This document shows positions 1-9,598 of a stretch of DNA of 38,716 nt, piece after piece. Position 1 is the stretch's first letter; each line of letters begins with the position of its first letter. The stretch comes from Phascolarctobacterium sp. (GTDB lineage: Bacteria > Bacillota > Negativicutes > Acidaminococcales > Acidaminococcaceae): positions 1 to 38,716 of the forward strand of contig JAJQAO010000032.1 of assembly GCA_021203775.1 (NCBI GenBank), in the 5' to 3' direction. A program made the translations under genes and the position numbers. Under the pieces are notes generated by a model that was given only the letters and a program-made list of their open reading frames with translations, ran no database searches and was not told where the DNA came from.

Positions 1-24
1 GAAGCATAAAACGGAGGCAGAATC

Positions 25-645
25 TTGTTTACCATAGTTAAGGATTACAGGAATGAAATAGTTATAGAAAAATCGCGTTTTATCTGTAGCCTGAAAAAGG
101 TGGCTTCGGAAACGGAAGCCCAGGAATTCATTAAAGGCATAAAAAAAGAGTTCTGGGACGCTACCCATAACTGTTCGGCCTATGTAATAGATGAAATGCA
201 GCAGCGTTCGAGTGATGACGGTGAGCCGGCAGGAACGGCAGGCGTCCCCATGCTGGAAGTGCTGAAGAAAAATAGCCTTTTCTATACGGCAGCGGTTGTT
301 ACGAGATATTTTGGCGGCATAAAACTTGGAGCAGGTGGACTGGTGCGTGCTTACACGATAAGCGTCGCGGAGGCGGTGCGCGGAAGCGGTATTGCGGAAA
401 GGGTCCTTTTGGGACGCTACAGTTTCCAATATGATATAGACGGTGTCGGGAAAATATTAAACAGTCTTTACGGTCAGCAGCTTTTTGAAGTGGCTGATGT
501 CGAATATACCGAACAGGCCAGGGTGGTTTTAAGAATGAGGGATTCCTCCCTTACCCAGGTGGAAAGCTGGCTGGGAGAAAGGCTGAATTCCAAGGCAAAG
601 CTGAAAAGGGAAAGTGATGAAGTCATAGAAGTGCCGCTAGGCTGA
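25..645 (+). CDS. yigZ: YigZ/IMPACT family protein (UPF0029)
   Basis: ORF begins at TTG with RBS-like ggaggc upstream; protein has the EKSRFI...ATHNCSAYVI..SSDDGEPAGTAG..TRYFGGIKLGAGGLVRAY motifs typical of YigZ/IMPACT proteins. Confidence 0.9.
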   Translation: MFTIVKDYRNEIVIEKSRFICSLKKVASETEAQEFIKGIKKEFWDATHNCSAYVIDEMQQRSSDDGEPAGTAGVPMLEVLKKNSLFYTAAVVTRYFGGIKLGAGGLVRAYTISVAEAVRGSGIAERVLLGRYSFQYDIDGVGKILNSLYGQQLFEVADVEYTEQARVVLRMRDSSLTQVESWLGERLNSKAKLKRESDEVIEVPLG

Positions 646-657
646 GGTCTTCCGGCA

Positions 658-2067
658 CTATTTTTCTGCATAAGGGGCAAGCGCCTCGAAGAGCAGATCA
701 AATGCAGTAAGTAGCTTTTCAGCGGGAATCCCGGCGTAGTTTATAAGAAGCACATGAGAATTATCCGAAGGTCTCTCGTGATAATACTGGGAAAGGAACC
801 TGACATTGATGTTTTTCCTTTTTGCAGCAAGGGAAAGTTCTTCATCGGACGCACGGGTTGCAAAGTGGAGCAGAAAATGCAGTCCTGAATCCTCCCCTGC
901 AATTTTAAAATAAGAGGCAAGAAAGCTTTTTGTAATATAAGATAAAATCATGTCGCGCTTGTTGCGGTAGTGGGTGCGCATTCTGTTAATGTGGCGCTCC
1001 AGATGTCCGTCTGTTATGAATTTGGCCAGGGTAAACTGTTCGAAATTGGAAACCGTGCAGGAATAAAAACCAAGTTTTTGGTAAAAAAACTGGGTCAGAT
1101 GGCGCGGCAGAACCATGTAGCTTATACGAAACGTAGGCGCGAGTGTCTGAGAGAAAGTGTTGATATAGAGGACTTTTTCTGCCGTGTCAATACCTTGCAG
1201 CGGCGGGATAGGGCGGCCTGACAGGCGGAATTCACAGTCGTAATCGTCTTCAATGATATAGCGGTCAGCTTTTTCTAATGCCCATCGTAAGATTTCCTGC
1301 CGGCGGCTGATTGGCATAACGATTCCCGTGGGGAACTGGTGGGACGGGGTAATATGCAGGATATCTGCCCGGCTCTTTTTTAGAGAATCCATGGAAATGC
1401 CGGCTGAATCCATGGGCAGCCAGCGGCAGGATATACTGTTTGCAAGATAAATCTGTGCCAGGCGCGGATAACCAGGATCTTCCAGGGCGTAGACTTTATT
1501 GCGCCCTAAAAGTTGTACGATAAGATTATAAAGAATCTGGGTGCCGGCGCCTATAATGATCTGACTCGGGTCAACAGTGACCCCGCGGAATTCATATAAA
1601 TGTCCCGCAATAGCATGCCTGAGTTTAAGGACACCGCCCGCTGATGTGTCAGAGAGCAAATCGTGTTCATTAGCCGTTGTCAGGGTATGACGCAGTAGCC
1701 TTGCCCATATATTATAGGGGAAGGTTTCTTCAGGTACGCTGCTTTGGGAAAAAGAGGCAAAATAGTCTTCTTTTTCTGGCTGTTCGTCTGTTATTTCGGG
1801 CAATATGCTGGGGGTTGGCTGTTTAATGAGTGGGGCCACAAAATAGCCGCTTTTGGGGCGGGAAAATATATATCCTTCGAGAAGCAGCTGGGCGTATGCA
1901 TTTTCAACCGTAATAAGACTTATGCCGAGATTTTTTGCCAGGGTGCGCTTTGAAGGGAGTTTTTCGCTGGCGGACAATTTCCCGTTTGTTATATCATTTT
2001 TTATGCAGCGGTAGAGATGCTCATACATGCTCATACCGTGACGGTTATCAAAAGTATAAGTCAGCAT
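658..2067 (-). CDS. pdxR: MocR/PdxR-type regulator (GntR wHTH fused to aminotransferase-like domain)
   Basis: N-terminal GntR wHTH (LPSKRTLAKNLGISLITVENAYAQLLLEGYI) and C-terminal fold-type I PLP domain (YIIEDDYDCEFR); divergent from pdxST. Confidence 0.88.
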   Translation of the reverse strand: MLTYTFDNRHGMSMYEHLYRCIKNDITNGKLSASEKLPSKRTLAKNLGISLITVENAYAQLLLEGYIFSRPKSGYFVAPLIKQPTPSILPEITDEQPEKEDYFASFSQSSVPEETFPYNIWARLLRHTLTTANEHDLLSDTSAGGVLKLRHAIAGHLYEFRGVTVDPSQIIIGAGTQILYNLIVQLLGRNKVYALEDPGYPRLAQIYLANSISCRWLPMDSAGISMDSLKKSRADILHITPSHQFPTGIVMPISRRQEILRWALEKADRYIIEDDYDCEFRLSGRPIPPLQGIDTAEKVLYINTFSQTLAPTFRISYMVLPRHLTQFFYQKLGFYSCTVSNFEQFTLAKFITDGHLERHINRMRTHYRNKRDMILSYITKSFLASYFKIAGEDSGLHFLLHFATRASDEELSLAAKRKNINVRFLSQYYHERPSDNSHVLLINYAGIPAEKLLTAFDLLFEALAPYAEK

Positions 2068-2189
2068 AGGGGATCCTTTCGTGATAATCTATCTGGCTAT
2101 AATAAAAAATAATAAAATGGCTATATAAAAATATCCAGATATAAGTATACTATGATATGTATTCTTTTGTAAAGAACGGAGGAACATGT

Positions 2190-3062
2190 ATGAACGAGCG
2201 CTATAAATTAAATGCCCAGCTGGCTCAGATGTTAAAGGGAGGCGTAATTATGGACGTTACGACTCCGGAGCAGGCTAAAATAGCGGAGGAAGCCGGTGCC
2301 TGTGCTGTAATGGCACTGGAACGGATTCCTGCAGATATCCGTGCAGCCGGTGGAGTTTCCAGGATGAGCGATCCCAAAATGATTAAAGGAATCCAGGAAG
2401 CAGTTTCTATTCCCGTTATGGCTAAATGCCGTATAGGTCATTTTGCTGAGGCACAGATTTTGGAAGCCATCGAAATTGATTATATTGACGAAAGCGAAGT
2501 ACTCTCCCCTGCTGATGATGTCTATCACATTGATAAGACCCAGTTCAAGGTTCCTTTTGTCTGCGGGGCAAAGGATCTAGGCGAGGCACTGAGGCGCATA
2601 AACGAAGGCGCGGCCATGATCCGTACCAAAGGGGAACCCGGCACAGGAGACGTCGTGCAGGCCGTGCGCCATATGCGCAAAATGAACCAGCAGATTGCCT
2701 GGCTGGTTTCTATGCGGGAGGATGAAATTTTTAATGCGGCAAAAGAACTGCAGGTTCCTTATGAACTGGCCCTCTATGTGCATGAGCATAAACGCCTGCC
2801 AGTGGTAAATTTTGCTGCAGGCGGCATTGCAACCCCTGCTGATGCAGCACTTATGATGCAGCTCGGAGCCGAGGGAGTCTTCGTGGGCTCTGGAATTTTT
2901 AAATCAGGAAATCCCAGAAAACGTGCCCAGGCTATCGTAAAAGCCGTTACCAATTATACTGATTTCAAAATGCTGGCAGAACTTTCGGAAGATTTAGGAG
3001 AAGCCATGGTCGGTATTAATGAGCAGGAAATAGAACTTTTAATGGCGGAGCGCGGTAAATGA
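2190..3062 (+). CDS. pdxS: Pyridoxal 5'-phosphate synthase lyase subunit PdxS
   Basis: PdxS motifs ([46 protein letters not shown]). The ORF is open from 2157, but the ATG at 2190 follows the RBS ggagga. Confidence 0.97.
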   Translation: MNERYKLNAQLAQMLKGGVIMDVTTPEQAKIAEEAGACAVMALERIPADIRAAGGVSRMSDPKMIKGIQEAVSIPVMAKCRIGHFAEAQILEAIEIDYIDESEVLSPADDVYHIDKTQFKVPFVCGAKDLGEALRRINEGAAMIRTKGEPGTGDVVQAVRHMRKMNQQIAWLVSMREDEIFNAAKELQVPYELALYVHEHKRLPVVNFAAGGIATPADAALMMQLGAEGVFVGSGIFKSGNPRKRAQAIVKAVTNYTDFKMLAELSEDLGEAMVGINEQEIELLMAERGK

Positions 3063-3631
3063 AAATAGGAGTTCTTGCCGTACAGGGAGCATTTATAGAG
3101 CATATTACCGTCTTGAGGGACCTTGGAGCGGAATGCGTTGAGTTGCGTCAGAAAAAGGACGTTCTGCAGGATCTGGACGGTCTTGTACTGCCGGGAGGTG
3201 AAAGCACGGTTCAGGGAAAACTTCTGCGTGACCTTGATATGTTCAGTCCTTTGAAGGACATGATTGAAAACGGCACGCCGGTACTTGCTACCTGTGCGGG
3301 TTTGATTTTACTGGCAGCCAAGATATCAAACGATGCAAAAATTTACTTTGCCACCATGCCCATGACGGTAAGGCGCAATGCCTATGGCAGGCAGTTAGGC
3401 AGCTTCCATGCGGAAGCAGAGCTTTCCGGCATGGGAAAGATTCCCATGACTTTCATTAGGGCCCCATATATTGAAAGCGTGGAAGACGGAGTCGATGTTT
3501 TGGCACAGGTGGATGGGAAAATAGTTGCCGCCCGCTATAAAAACCAGCTCGCTTTATCATTTCATCCTGAGCTAGATGAAAGCAGAAAAATCCACAAATA
3601 TTTCATTAAAATGTGCAATGATAATAAATAA
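3059..3631 (+). CDS. pdxT: Pyridoxal 5'-phosphate synthase glutaminase subunit PdxT
   Basis: Class I glutaminase ([32 protein letters not shown]); overlaps the end of pdxS by 4 nt. Confidence 0.96.
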   Translation: MKIGVLAVQGAFIEHITVLRDLGAECVELRQKKDVLQDLDGLVLPGGESTVQGKLLRDLDMFSPLKDMIENGTPVLATCAGLILLAAKISNDAKIYFATMPMTVRRNAYGRQLGSFHAEAELSGMGKIPMTFIRAPYIESVEDGVDVLAQVDGKIVAARYKNQLALSFHPELDESRKIHKYFIKMCNDNK

Positions 3632-3633
3632 AG

Positions 3634-3682
3634 AAAAATACCGCAAAAGCATGAAAAAAATTTATGCTTTTGCGGTATTTTT
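3634..3682. terminator. Bidirectional intrinsic terminator between convergent pdxT and sbcC
   Basis: Perfect 19-bp inverted repeat AAAAATACCGCAAAAGCAT / ATGCTTTTGCGGTATTTTT with A/T tracts on both sides. Confidence 0.92.
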
Positions 3683-3702
3683 ATGTACGGAAATTTATTG
3701 TG

Positions 3703-6018
3703 CTAAATATGGATCCTAATGCTGCTGCCCCTCTGTCCCGGGGTAACTTCAATACGGGTCGGAATTCGTTCGCGCAGTTCTGCAACGTGGGAAATGATAC
3801 CCACCATGCGCCCGCCTTTCTGCAAATCAATAAGGGTATTTATTGCTTTATCAAGGGATTCGCTATCAAGGGAGCCAAAGCCTTCGTCAATGAGGACGGT
3901 ATCAAGTCTTATACCGCCGGCGTAGGACTGGACTACATCTGAAAGCCCGAGGGCCAGCGCCAGAGAAGCCAGAAATATTTCGCCGCCGCTTAAGGTCTTT
4001 ACTGGACGGGGCACTCCTGTAAAAGTATCGGTTGCCTCAATGTCAAGCCCGCTTTTTCTGCGTCCGTCCTGGACGGTGATGCTGCGGGAGAGACTGTAGC
4101 GTCCGCGGCTCATTTCTTTTAAGCGTTCGTTAGCTGCACTTAGAATATCATCTAATATAGCCTGGAGCACAAAACTGGAAAAGGTAAGATTGGCGGGATT
4201 GCCGCCGCCTGCAGTTTCAGAAAGACTCACGGCGGTCTTATAAGTTTCGTCAAGGATAGAGATTTTTTCTTCAATGTCGTTTAGGCGCTTAAGCACATGT
4301 TCCAGGTTTTCTTTCTGCTCTTTTTTTCTGCCGGTTTCTGCAGCTAGCTTGGAAAAAAGGTCTTCCTTCTCTCCTGCTGCATCCTGTAAAGCTTTAAGGT
4401 TCGGCCGTTCGTAATTTTTAATATTATCTGCAGCCCGGTCCAGAATTGTTTTTGCAGCTTTAAGGTGTCCGTTGTATTGATTGAGTTTTTCCTGCAGAGC
4501 TTTCTTTTCACATATATGGGTCTTGGCCGAAAGAAAAGCGTTTTGGTCTCCCTGGAAAACCGAAACGGTCAGGTTTTCTTTAAATTTTACTGCTGCATCG
4601 TTAAATGATTTTTCCGCCCCTTCTCCATGTTCTTCTGCTGATTTCACTGCGGTCTCCAACTTTGTAAGTTCCAGGGCTTTTTCCTGATATTGATCATACA
4701 GTTTCTGTAGGCGGGACAGTTTGCTTTTTAAACCGGCAGTTTGCCGGTTTAAAGCATCTTTTTCCTGAGCCGTGAGATTTGCGGGGCTGGGATGATGAAT
4801 ACTGCCGCATACCGGACAAGGCAGCCCTTCTTTGAGGTTTTGGGCCAGGTCAATAATATGATTGCTTATACTTTTCATACTTTCGTTTTTGGCTGCCAGA
4901 TCTATAATTTTCTGCCTTAAGTTATTTAAAATGTCCTTTATATCTTCGGAGCCGTCAAAGTCCTCTAGTTCTTTTTTTAATTCAGCACCTAGTTCCGACA
5001 TGTCTTGTCTGCCAGACGTCAAGTTTTCCTTGGCTGCCGTGACAGCTTTATTGGCGGCTATTTTTGCCTCGTGGGCTGCAAGCGCCATATTGTACATTCC
5101 TTCCAGTGAGGATGCATGTTCTGCAGAAGTAATGTCCTGCTTCCACTGTGCCACATCTTCCCGCATTCCGCGCAGTCTTTTTAATTCAGTTTCGGCATTT
5201 TCGTATTCATCAAAGGCATCTGCTACGCGCTGTGCCTGTGCTATTTCAAAACGGTTTTTTTCGAGCTCCAGGCTTTGCTGGGCAGCCTGCTGTTCGGCTT
5301 TTATAATTTGATCAGACAAGGCGGTAATTTTATTATCAAGGATTTCAGCATCTTCACAGTCCGATGTTTCCAAAAGCTGCCGCCTCTGCTTTTCGCAGCT
5401 TTCATATTCATTTTTGAGCTGTTTACTATGTTCCTTAAGGAAATTTTCAATGTCACTGTATAATTGGGTCTTAAAAATTGTTTCGAGGATTGCTTTGCGG
5501 TCTTTGGATTCTGCAATGAGGAAACGGCGGAATTCTCCTTGAGGCAGAAGCACAATCTGACGGAACTGTTCGCTTTTAAAACCAATTATTTCAATAACTG
5601 CACGGGTTACATCTTCCGTTTTCTCGGCAAGGACTTTAGTTCTGCCGTTTTCATCAGTACATGAAAGTCTGGCGCCTGACGGCAGGATACGTGTCCCTTC
5701 ACCGCGTTTTCTGGCTACTTCCTGCTCCGGGCTGCGTAGAATATTATAAGTTATATCCCCGTTTTTGAAAGTGAAATCAACTTCCGTCCTGCAGTCCGGA
5801 GTAGCATAGTCGCTCCGGAGATTTTTCCCGTCACGTAAATCGCCGCTGGCGGAGCCATAAAGGGCAAACGAGATGGCATCCAGGATAGAAGTTTTGCCGG
5901 CTCCCGTTGGGCCGTGAATCAGGAAAAAGTTACTGCTGCCAAGCAGGGAAAAATCAATGGTCTGCTCATCAGCGTAAGGGCCAAAAGCGCGCATTGTAAG
6001 TTTAAGAGGTTTCATCAT
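3703..6018 (-). CDS. sbcC: Exonuclease subunit SbcC (SMC-like ATPase)
   Basis: Walker A GPTGAGKTSILDAI, zinc-hook CPVCGS, long coiled coil, TLSGGEIFLASLALALGLS and VLIDEGFGSLD. Confidence 0.95.
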   Translation of the reverse strand: MMKPLKLTMRAFGPYADEQTIDFSLLGSSNFFLIHGPTGAGKTSILDAISFALYGSASGDLRDGKNLRSDYATPDCRTEVDFTFKNGDITYNILRSPEQEVARKRGEGTRILPSGARLSCTDENGRTKVLAEKTEDVTRAVIEIIGFKSEQFRQIVLLPQGEFRRFLIAESKDRKAILETIFKTQLYSDIENFLKEHSKQLKNEYESCEKQRRQLLETSDCEDAEILDNKITALSDQIIKAEQQAAQQSLELEKNRFEIAQAQRVADAFDEYENAETELKRLRGMREDVAQWKQDITSAEHASSLEGMYNMALAAHEAKIAANKAVTAAKENLTSGRQDMSELGAELKKELEDFDGSEDIKDILNNLRQKIIDLAAKNESMKSISNHIIDLAQNLKEGLPCPVCGSIHHPSPANLTAQEKDALNRQTAGLKSKLSRLQKLYDQYQEKALELTKLETAVKSAEEHGEGAEKSFNDAAVKFKENLTVSVFQGDQNAFLSAKTHICEKKALQEKLNQYNGHLKAAKTILDRAADNIKNYERPNLKALQDAAGEKEDLFSKLAAETGRKKEQKENLEHVLKRLNDIEEKISILDETYKTAVSLSETAGGGNPANLTFSSFVLQAILDDILSAANERLKEMSRGRYSLSRSITVQDGRRKSGLDIEATDTFTGVPRPVKTLSGGEIFLASLALALGLSDVVQSYAGGIRLDTVLIDEGFGSLDSESLDKAINTLIDLQKGGRMVGIISHVAELRERIPTRIEVTPGQRGSSIRIHI

Positions 6019-7145
6019 TCAGCCTCTCTTTCCGCATTTTTTATGGCTTCAAAAAGCAGTTGCTTTTCAGATTCATTTAAAGGCCTGTTTTTCATCTTCT
6101 TAAAAAAGTCTTCAAAAAGATCTTCCGGACTGCGCTGCGTATGATTGACTGCAGTTACAGTATCTGTCGACTGCTGGAGTCTTTGATATTGCAGGTGCAG
6201 TATATACGGATATATCTTTTCCAGCCGGTTTTTGGCGTCAAGGACTGGCTGTTCATCGGTTAAGACAATCTGCAGGTAATTTCCAGCATATTCCGTTTTG
6301 GGAATTTTGCATAAATCATCAAAGCTGCCCGTGAGACAGGTAAGATCACGGCGGGGGTTAAGATATACGGTTTCTGCATTTATATTGCCATCCCCGTTAA
6401 GATCAATAATGTGAACACCTTTTTTTTGGGATGCTTCGTTAAATGAATATTTCATTAAGGATCCGCTGTAACGTATTTTACCTTTTCCTTGGCAGGCATG
6501 CAGGTGACCTAGGGCAGCATAATTAAAAGGCAGAAAACACTCAGGGGGCACAGTTGATGCGCCACCTATTGAAAGAGGCCGTTCACTGTCGGGACTATCC
6601 TCAGCTCCGCTGAGGAAGACATGAGCCAAAGCTACTTTGCGTGCCTCCTGCGGAATCTGTTCCAACTGCTGCCTTACCTGCTCTTTAATAACTTCTTCGT
6701 GATTTTTCAGCTGGCAGCTTAAAATTTCACTTGCACCGTAGGGTTCGGCATAAGTAAGGGGAGCAAAATAAACTGGCCCGTATGTATCTTCTAAGACTAT
6801 CGGAGCTGTATTTTCCATGAGTGGCCCTGTAATAAAAAGTTTATGCTGGGCCAGAAGATTTTGGGCAAAGCCCAGTCTGGGGCCGCTGTCGTGGTTGCCG
6901 GCAATAAGGATGACGTTCTGTCCTGCTTCATAAATAAGGCGTGACAAAATTTCGTTCAGCAGATTTACCGCTTCCGTCGGCGGCACTCCGCGGTCATAAA
7001 CATCACCTGAGATAAGTATGGCGTCAGTTTTGGCATCTTTTGCCAGGGAAACCAGGGCATCAAGGACATATGCTTGGTCGTTCGTTAAATGGAGACCGTG
7101 GAAAATACGTCCTAAATGCCAGTCTGCAGTATGTAAGAAACGCAT
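6015..7145 (-). CDS. sbcD: Exonuclease subunit SbcD (Mre11-like nuclease)
   Basis: MRFLHTADWHLGR, GDVYDRG, GNHDS, AHVFLSG, LGHLHACQ motifs; overlaps sbcC by 4 nt. The ORF is open to 7181; the likely ATG is 7145. Confidence 0.95.
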   Translation of the reverse strand: MRFLHTADWHLGRIFHGLHLTNDQAYVLDALVSLAKDAKTDAILISGDVYDRGVPPTEAVNLLNEILSRLIYEAGQNVILIAGNHDSGPRLGFAQNLLAQHKLFITGPLMENTAPIVLEDTYGPVYFAPLTYAEPYGASEILSCQLKNHEEVIKEQVRQQLEQIPQEARKVALAHVFLSGAEDSPDSERPLSIGGASTVPPECFLPFNYAALGHLHACQGKGKIRYSGSLMKYSFNEASQKKGVHIIDLNGDGNINAETVYLNPRRDLTCLTGSFDDLCKIPKTEYAGNYLQIVLTDEQPVLDAKNRLEKIYPYILHLQYQRLQQSTDTVTAVNHTQRSPEDLFEDFFKKMKNRPLNESEKQLLFEAIKNAEREAE

Positions 7146-7353
7146 AAAAGCTCCTTTAAAATTTAATGAAATTAAGGGCATTTGAATATCGGGATGCTTA
7201 CCCCTTCCTGAAATAATTATACACTATAAGAAGGGGATAAAGGAGCATTTAGGAAAAATTCACTCTGCTTTCCGCTCTATCCTTGTTTTTTAAAATAGCG
7301 TTTCCTGTTTTTCGTGTTATAATAATAAAGTAATGAAAGAAAGGCAGACAGTA

Positions 7354-8376
7354 ATGCGCAAACTGATATTAGTGCTGGTAGCGCTGACGCTTATCTGCAG
7401 CGGCTGTACCAGACAGTACGGACAGAAGGAACAACAGGCTGAGGCTGCAGAGAAAAAAGAAATCAGCTTATGCAGCAGTCTTGGAGAAAATATAACGACA
7501 CTTTTGGCAGAAGGATTCGCCGCAAAAAGCGGTACGGAGGTAAATATTCAATATTTGCCGTCAGGAACCTTTAGCGAAAGAATGGATTTTCTCAGACAAA
7601 ACAAATTTGACTGCTGGCTGGGCGGTACGGCAGAAGAGTACTATCTGGCCACCAGACAGGAACTATTATACCCATATCTTGCCAGGGAAGCCTACAAAGT
7701 GCCGGCGGAACTGCGGAATAAACAGGGATTCTGGACCAGTCTTTACCTGCGCTATATCGCACTCATAAGCAATAAGGACAATCTTGATTATTTCAGCATC
7801 TATGCGCCGGATACATGGGATGAACTCCTGCAGCCGGTGTTAAAAGGAGAAATAGTAATGCCTGATCCGGCCCAGGGCGGCGTAAGCTATGGCATGCTCA
7901 CCTCCATATGGCAGATGCGCGGTCGCGAAGAGGCTTTGTCTTTTGCCGCTAAACTTAATAAACAACAGGTGGTATATACACCTGCAATAGTTGATGCGGT
8001 GGATATGGTCTACAGAGGAGATAAAACCGTGGCCGTGGTGCCGCTGGATTATGCCCTGATCCTAGAAGGCAAGCACAGGCATCTTTTTGCAACGGTCATA
8101 AAAGATGCCAACAGAAATCTGCTGACAGGAGCTGCCGTTATGGCAGGCAGCAATAATATTGCCCAAGCTGAAGAATTTCTGGATTACCTTATGAGTGATG
8201 ACAGTGAAAAGCTTTTAAACGAAAACGGATATAATTATATGTGGCATGTCAAGAATTACCCTTATAATGACGGTAGAAGGGAACTTATCGGTGACGTGCG
8301 GGTCCCTGTGGATGATCTAAGCTGGACAGCCGTAGATAAAAACGAAATAATCAGGGAATGGCTGAAAGCAAGATAA
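7354..8376 (+). CDS. ABC transporter substrate-binding lipoprotein (FbpA/AfuA-like), orphan
   Basis: Lipoprotein signal with lipobox ICSGC; type II periplasmic-binding fold with PDPAQGGVSYGML and AVVPLDYAL. ORF open from 7333; internal ATG at 7354 precedes MRKLILVLVAL. Confidence 0.82.
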   Translation: MRKLILVLVALTLICSGCTRQYGQKEQQAEAAEKKEISLCSSLGENITTLLAEGFAAKSGTEVNIQYLPSGTFSERMDFLRQNKFDCWLGGTAEEYYLATRQELLYPYLAREAYKVPAELRNKQGFWTSLYLRYIALISNKDNLDYFSIYAPDTWDELLQPVLKGEIVMPDPAQGGVSYGMLTSIWQMRGREEALSFAAKLNKQQVVYTPAIVDAVDMVYRGDKTVAVVPLDYALILEGKHRHLFATVIKDANRNLLTGAAVMAGSNNIAQAEEFLDYLMSDDSEKLLNENGYNYMWHVKNYPYNDGRRELIGDVRVPVDDLSWTAVDKNEIIREWLKAR

Positions 8377-8388
8377 ATATTGATAAAT

Positions 8389-8422
8389 AAAAATGGTGCA
8401 GAAATTAATCTGCACCATTTTT
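8389..8422. terminator. Bidirectional intrinsic terminator
   Basis: Perfect 14-bp inverted repeat AAAAATGGTGCAGA / TCTGCACCATTTTT between convergent genes. Confidence 0.9.
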
Positions 8423-8447
8423 ATTTTCAGAATAATTTGGACTTTAT

Positions 8448-8783
8448 TTAAATTTTGTGTTTTACGTGGTCCAGGGTCTGGTCAAAAAGAAGCAGGACAT
8501 GATCATCGTCTAAGGAATAGACAACTTCCTTACCTTCTTTGACGAATTTAACCAGGTTGGCTGCCCTGAGCAGGCGCAGCTGATGGGAAATTGCCGAATG
8601 GGTCATCTCAAGCGTGCTCGCGATACAGCCGACACAAAGTTCTCCGCGTGCCAGAAGGGAAAGAATACGGATACGGGTAGGATCGCTTAAAATTTTAAAA
8701 GTATCAGCCATGGGCTGGATATACTTTTCCATATCTTCTCCAGGCAGCGAAAGATTATATAGATGGGAATGTAATTTAGGCAT
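8448..8783 (-). CDS. ArsR/SmtB-family metal-responsive repressor, predicted Zn/Co-type alpha5 site
   Basis: wHTH ELCVGCIASTLEMTHSAISHQLRLLRAANLV; C-terminal D-x-H-(x10)-H-x-x-H (DDHVLLLFDQTLDHVKH), matching CzrA/SmtB alpha5 ligand spacing. Confidence 0.9.
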   Translation of the reverse strand: MPKLHSHLYNLSLPGEDMEKYIQPMADTFKILSDPTRIRILSLLARGELCVGCIASTLEMTHSAISHQLRLLRAANLVKFVKEGKEVVYSLDDDHVLLLFDQTLDHVKHKI

Positions 8784-8789
8784 GATATT

Positions 8790-9083
8790 TTACCCCTTCT
8801 TAATATATTTATTGTAGCCTTTGGAAAAAAAGTAAATCAGTATTGCATAGTAGATAAAGCCGCCAGTGGTCGTTTTAGCAATAAACCAGACAGGAAAAAG
8901 GAAAAAAGCGACGACAAGGAAAAGCAGCTGCGGTATGCAGGAAAGAAATCCTGCTGCTCCCTCTCTTTCCCACACGGAGGCAATTTTTGATGCGGCAAAA
9001 ACACTGTAGCGCGATGCAAAAATACCGAAACAGAAACCGCTGATGCCGTATAAAATATAATTTATAATTTCGTCAAAAGTCAT
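8790..9083 (-). CDS. Small hydrophobic membrane protein of unknown function
   Basis: 97-aa protein with hydrophobic segments; tightly packed between thiW (stop 9085) and arsR (start 8783). ORF open to 9161; the likely ATG is 9083. Confidence 0.65.
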   Translation of the reverse strand: MTFDEIINYILYGISGFCFGIFASRYSVFAASKIASVWEREGAAGFLSCIPQLLFLVVAFFLFPVWFIAKTTTGGFIYYAILIYFFSKGYNKYIKKG

Positions 9084-9084
9084 A

Positions 9085-9576
9085 TTATTTAATCCTGCCG
9101 ATAAGAACTTGTTGCAGCAGGCGGCTTTTAAGCAGAAGTCCTGCCATAATACTACCGCCAATGGTGCTTATTAAAAATGGCGGAATGAAAAACCAGGCCG
9201 TTAGATTACTTTGCAGGAGGCTGGAAGCAAGAACCCAGGCAATCAAGCCGCCAAAGAAACCAGTACCGATTATTTCACCTGCCATTGCGGCAAGAATGAT
9301 ATTCATTTGCCGATAGGCAACTCCTGCAAGAAATGCTCCGACCATGCTGCCCGGAAAAGCTAAAATTGATCCTGTGCCCATCAGATTGCGAATCCAGGAT
9401 ATGGAAAAAGCAATGGCAACGCCATGCCATGGTCCTAGAAGAACTGCTGCAAGTACATTAATTGTATGTTGGACGGGAAAGCATTTTGACGCGCCGATAG
9501 GTATATATATTAAATGGGTACTTAAGATCCCGATTGATATCAGGACGGCCGATGCAGTGAGTTTCTGTAGTTTCAT
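9085..9576 (-). CDS. thiW: ThiW-like ECF transporter S component
   Basis: KLTASAVLISIGILSTHLIYIPIGASKCFPVQHTINVLAAVLLGPWHGVAIAF...NLMGTGSILAFPGSMVGAFLAG is characteristic of ThiW. Confidence 0.88.
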   Translation of the reverse strand: MKLQKLTASAVLISIGILSTHLIYIPIGASKCFPVQHTINVLAAVLLGPWHGVAIAFSISWIRNLMGTGSILAFPGSMVGAFLAGVAYRQMNIILAAMAGEIIGTGFFGGLIAWVLASSLLQSNLTAWFFIPPFLISTIGGSIMAGLLLKSRLLQQVLIGRIK

Positions 9577-9586
9577 GTCTTATCCC

Positions 9587-9598
9587 GTTCATGTGAAC
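9587..9598. promoter_or_regulatory. Candidate ArsR-family operator upstream of thiW operon
   Basis: Inverted repeat GTTCA-TG-TGAAC immediately upstream of the thiW start; contains the TGAAC(A) element common in SmtB/CzrA-type operators. Confidence 0.45.

Noticed and set aside
4862-5311. 149-aa + strand ORF antisense to sbcC
   Set aside because: Low-complexity Ser/Phe-rich translation typical of the antisense of a coiled-coil gene; no credible RBS or family.
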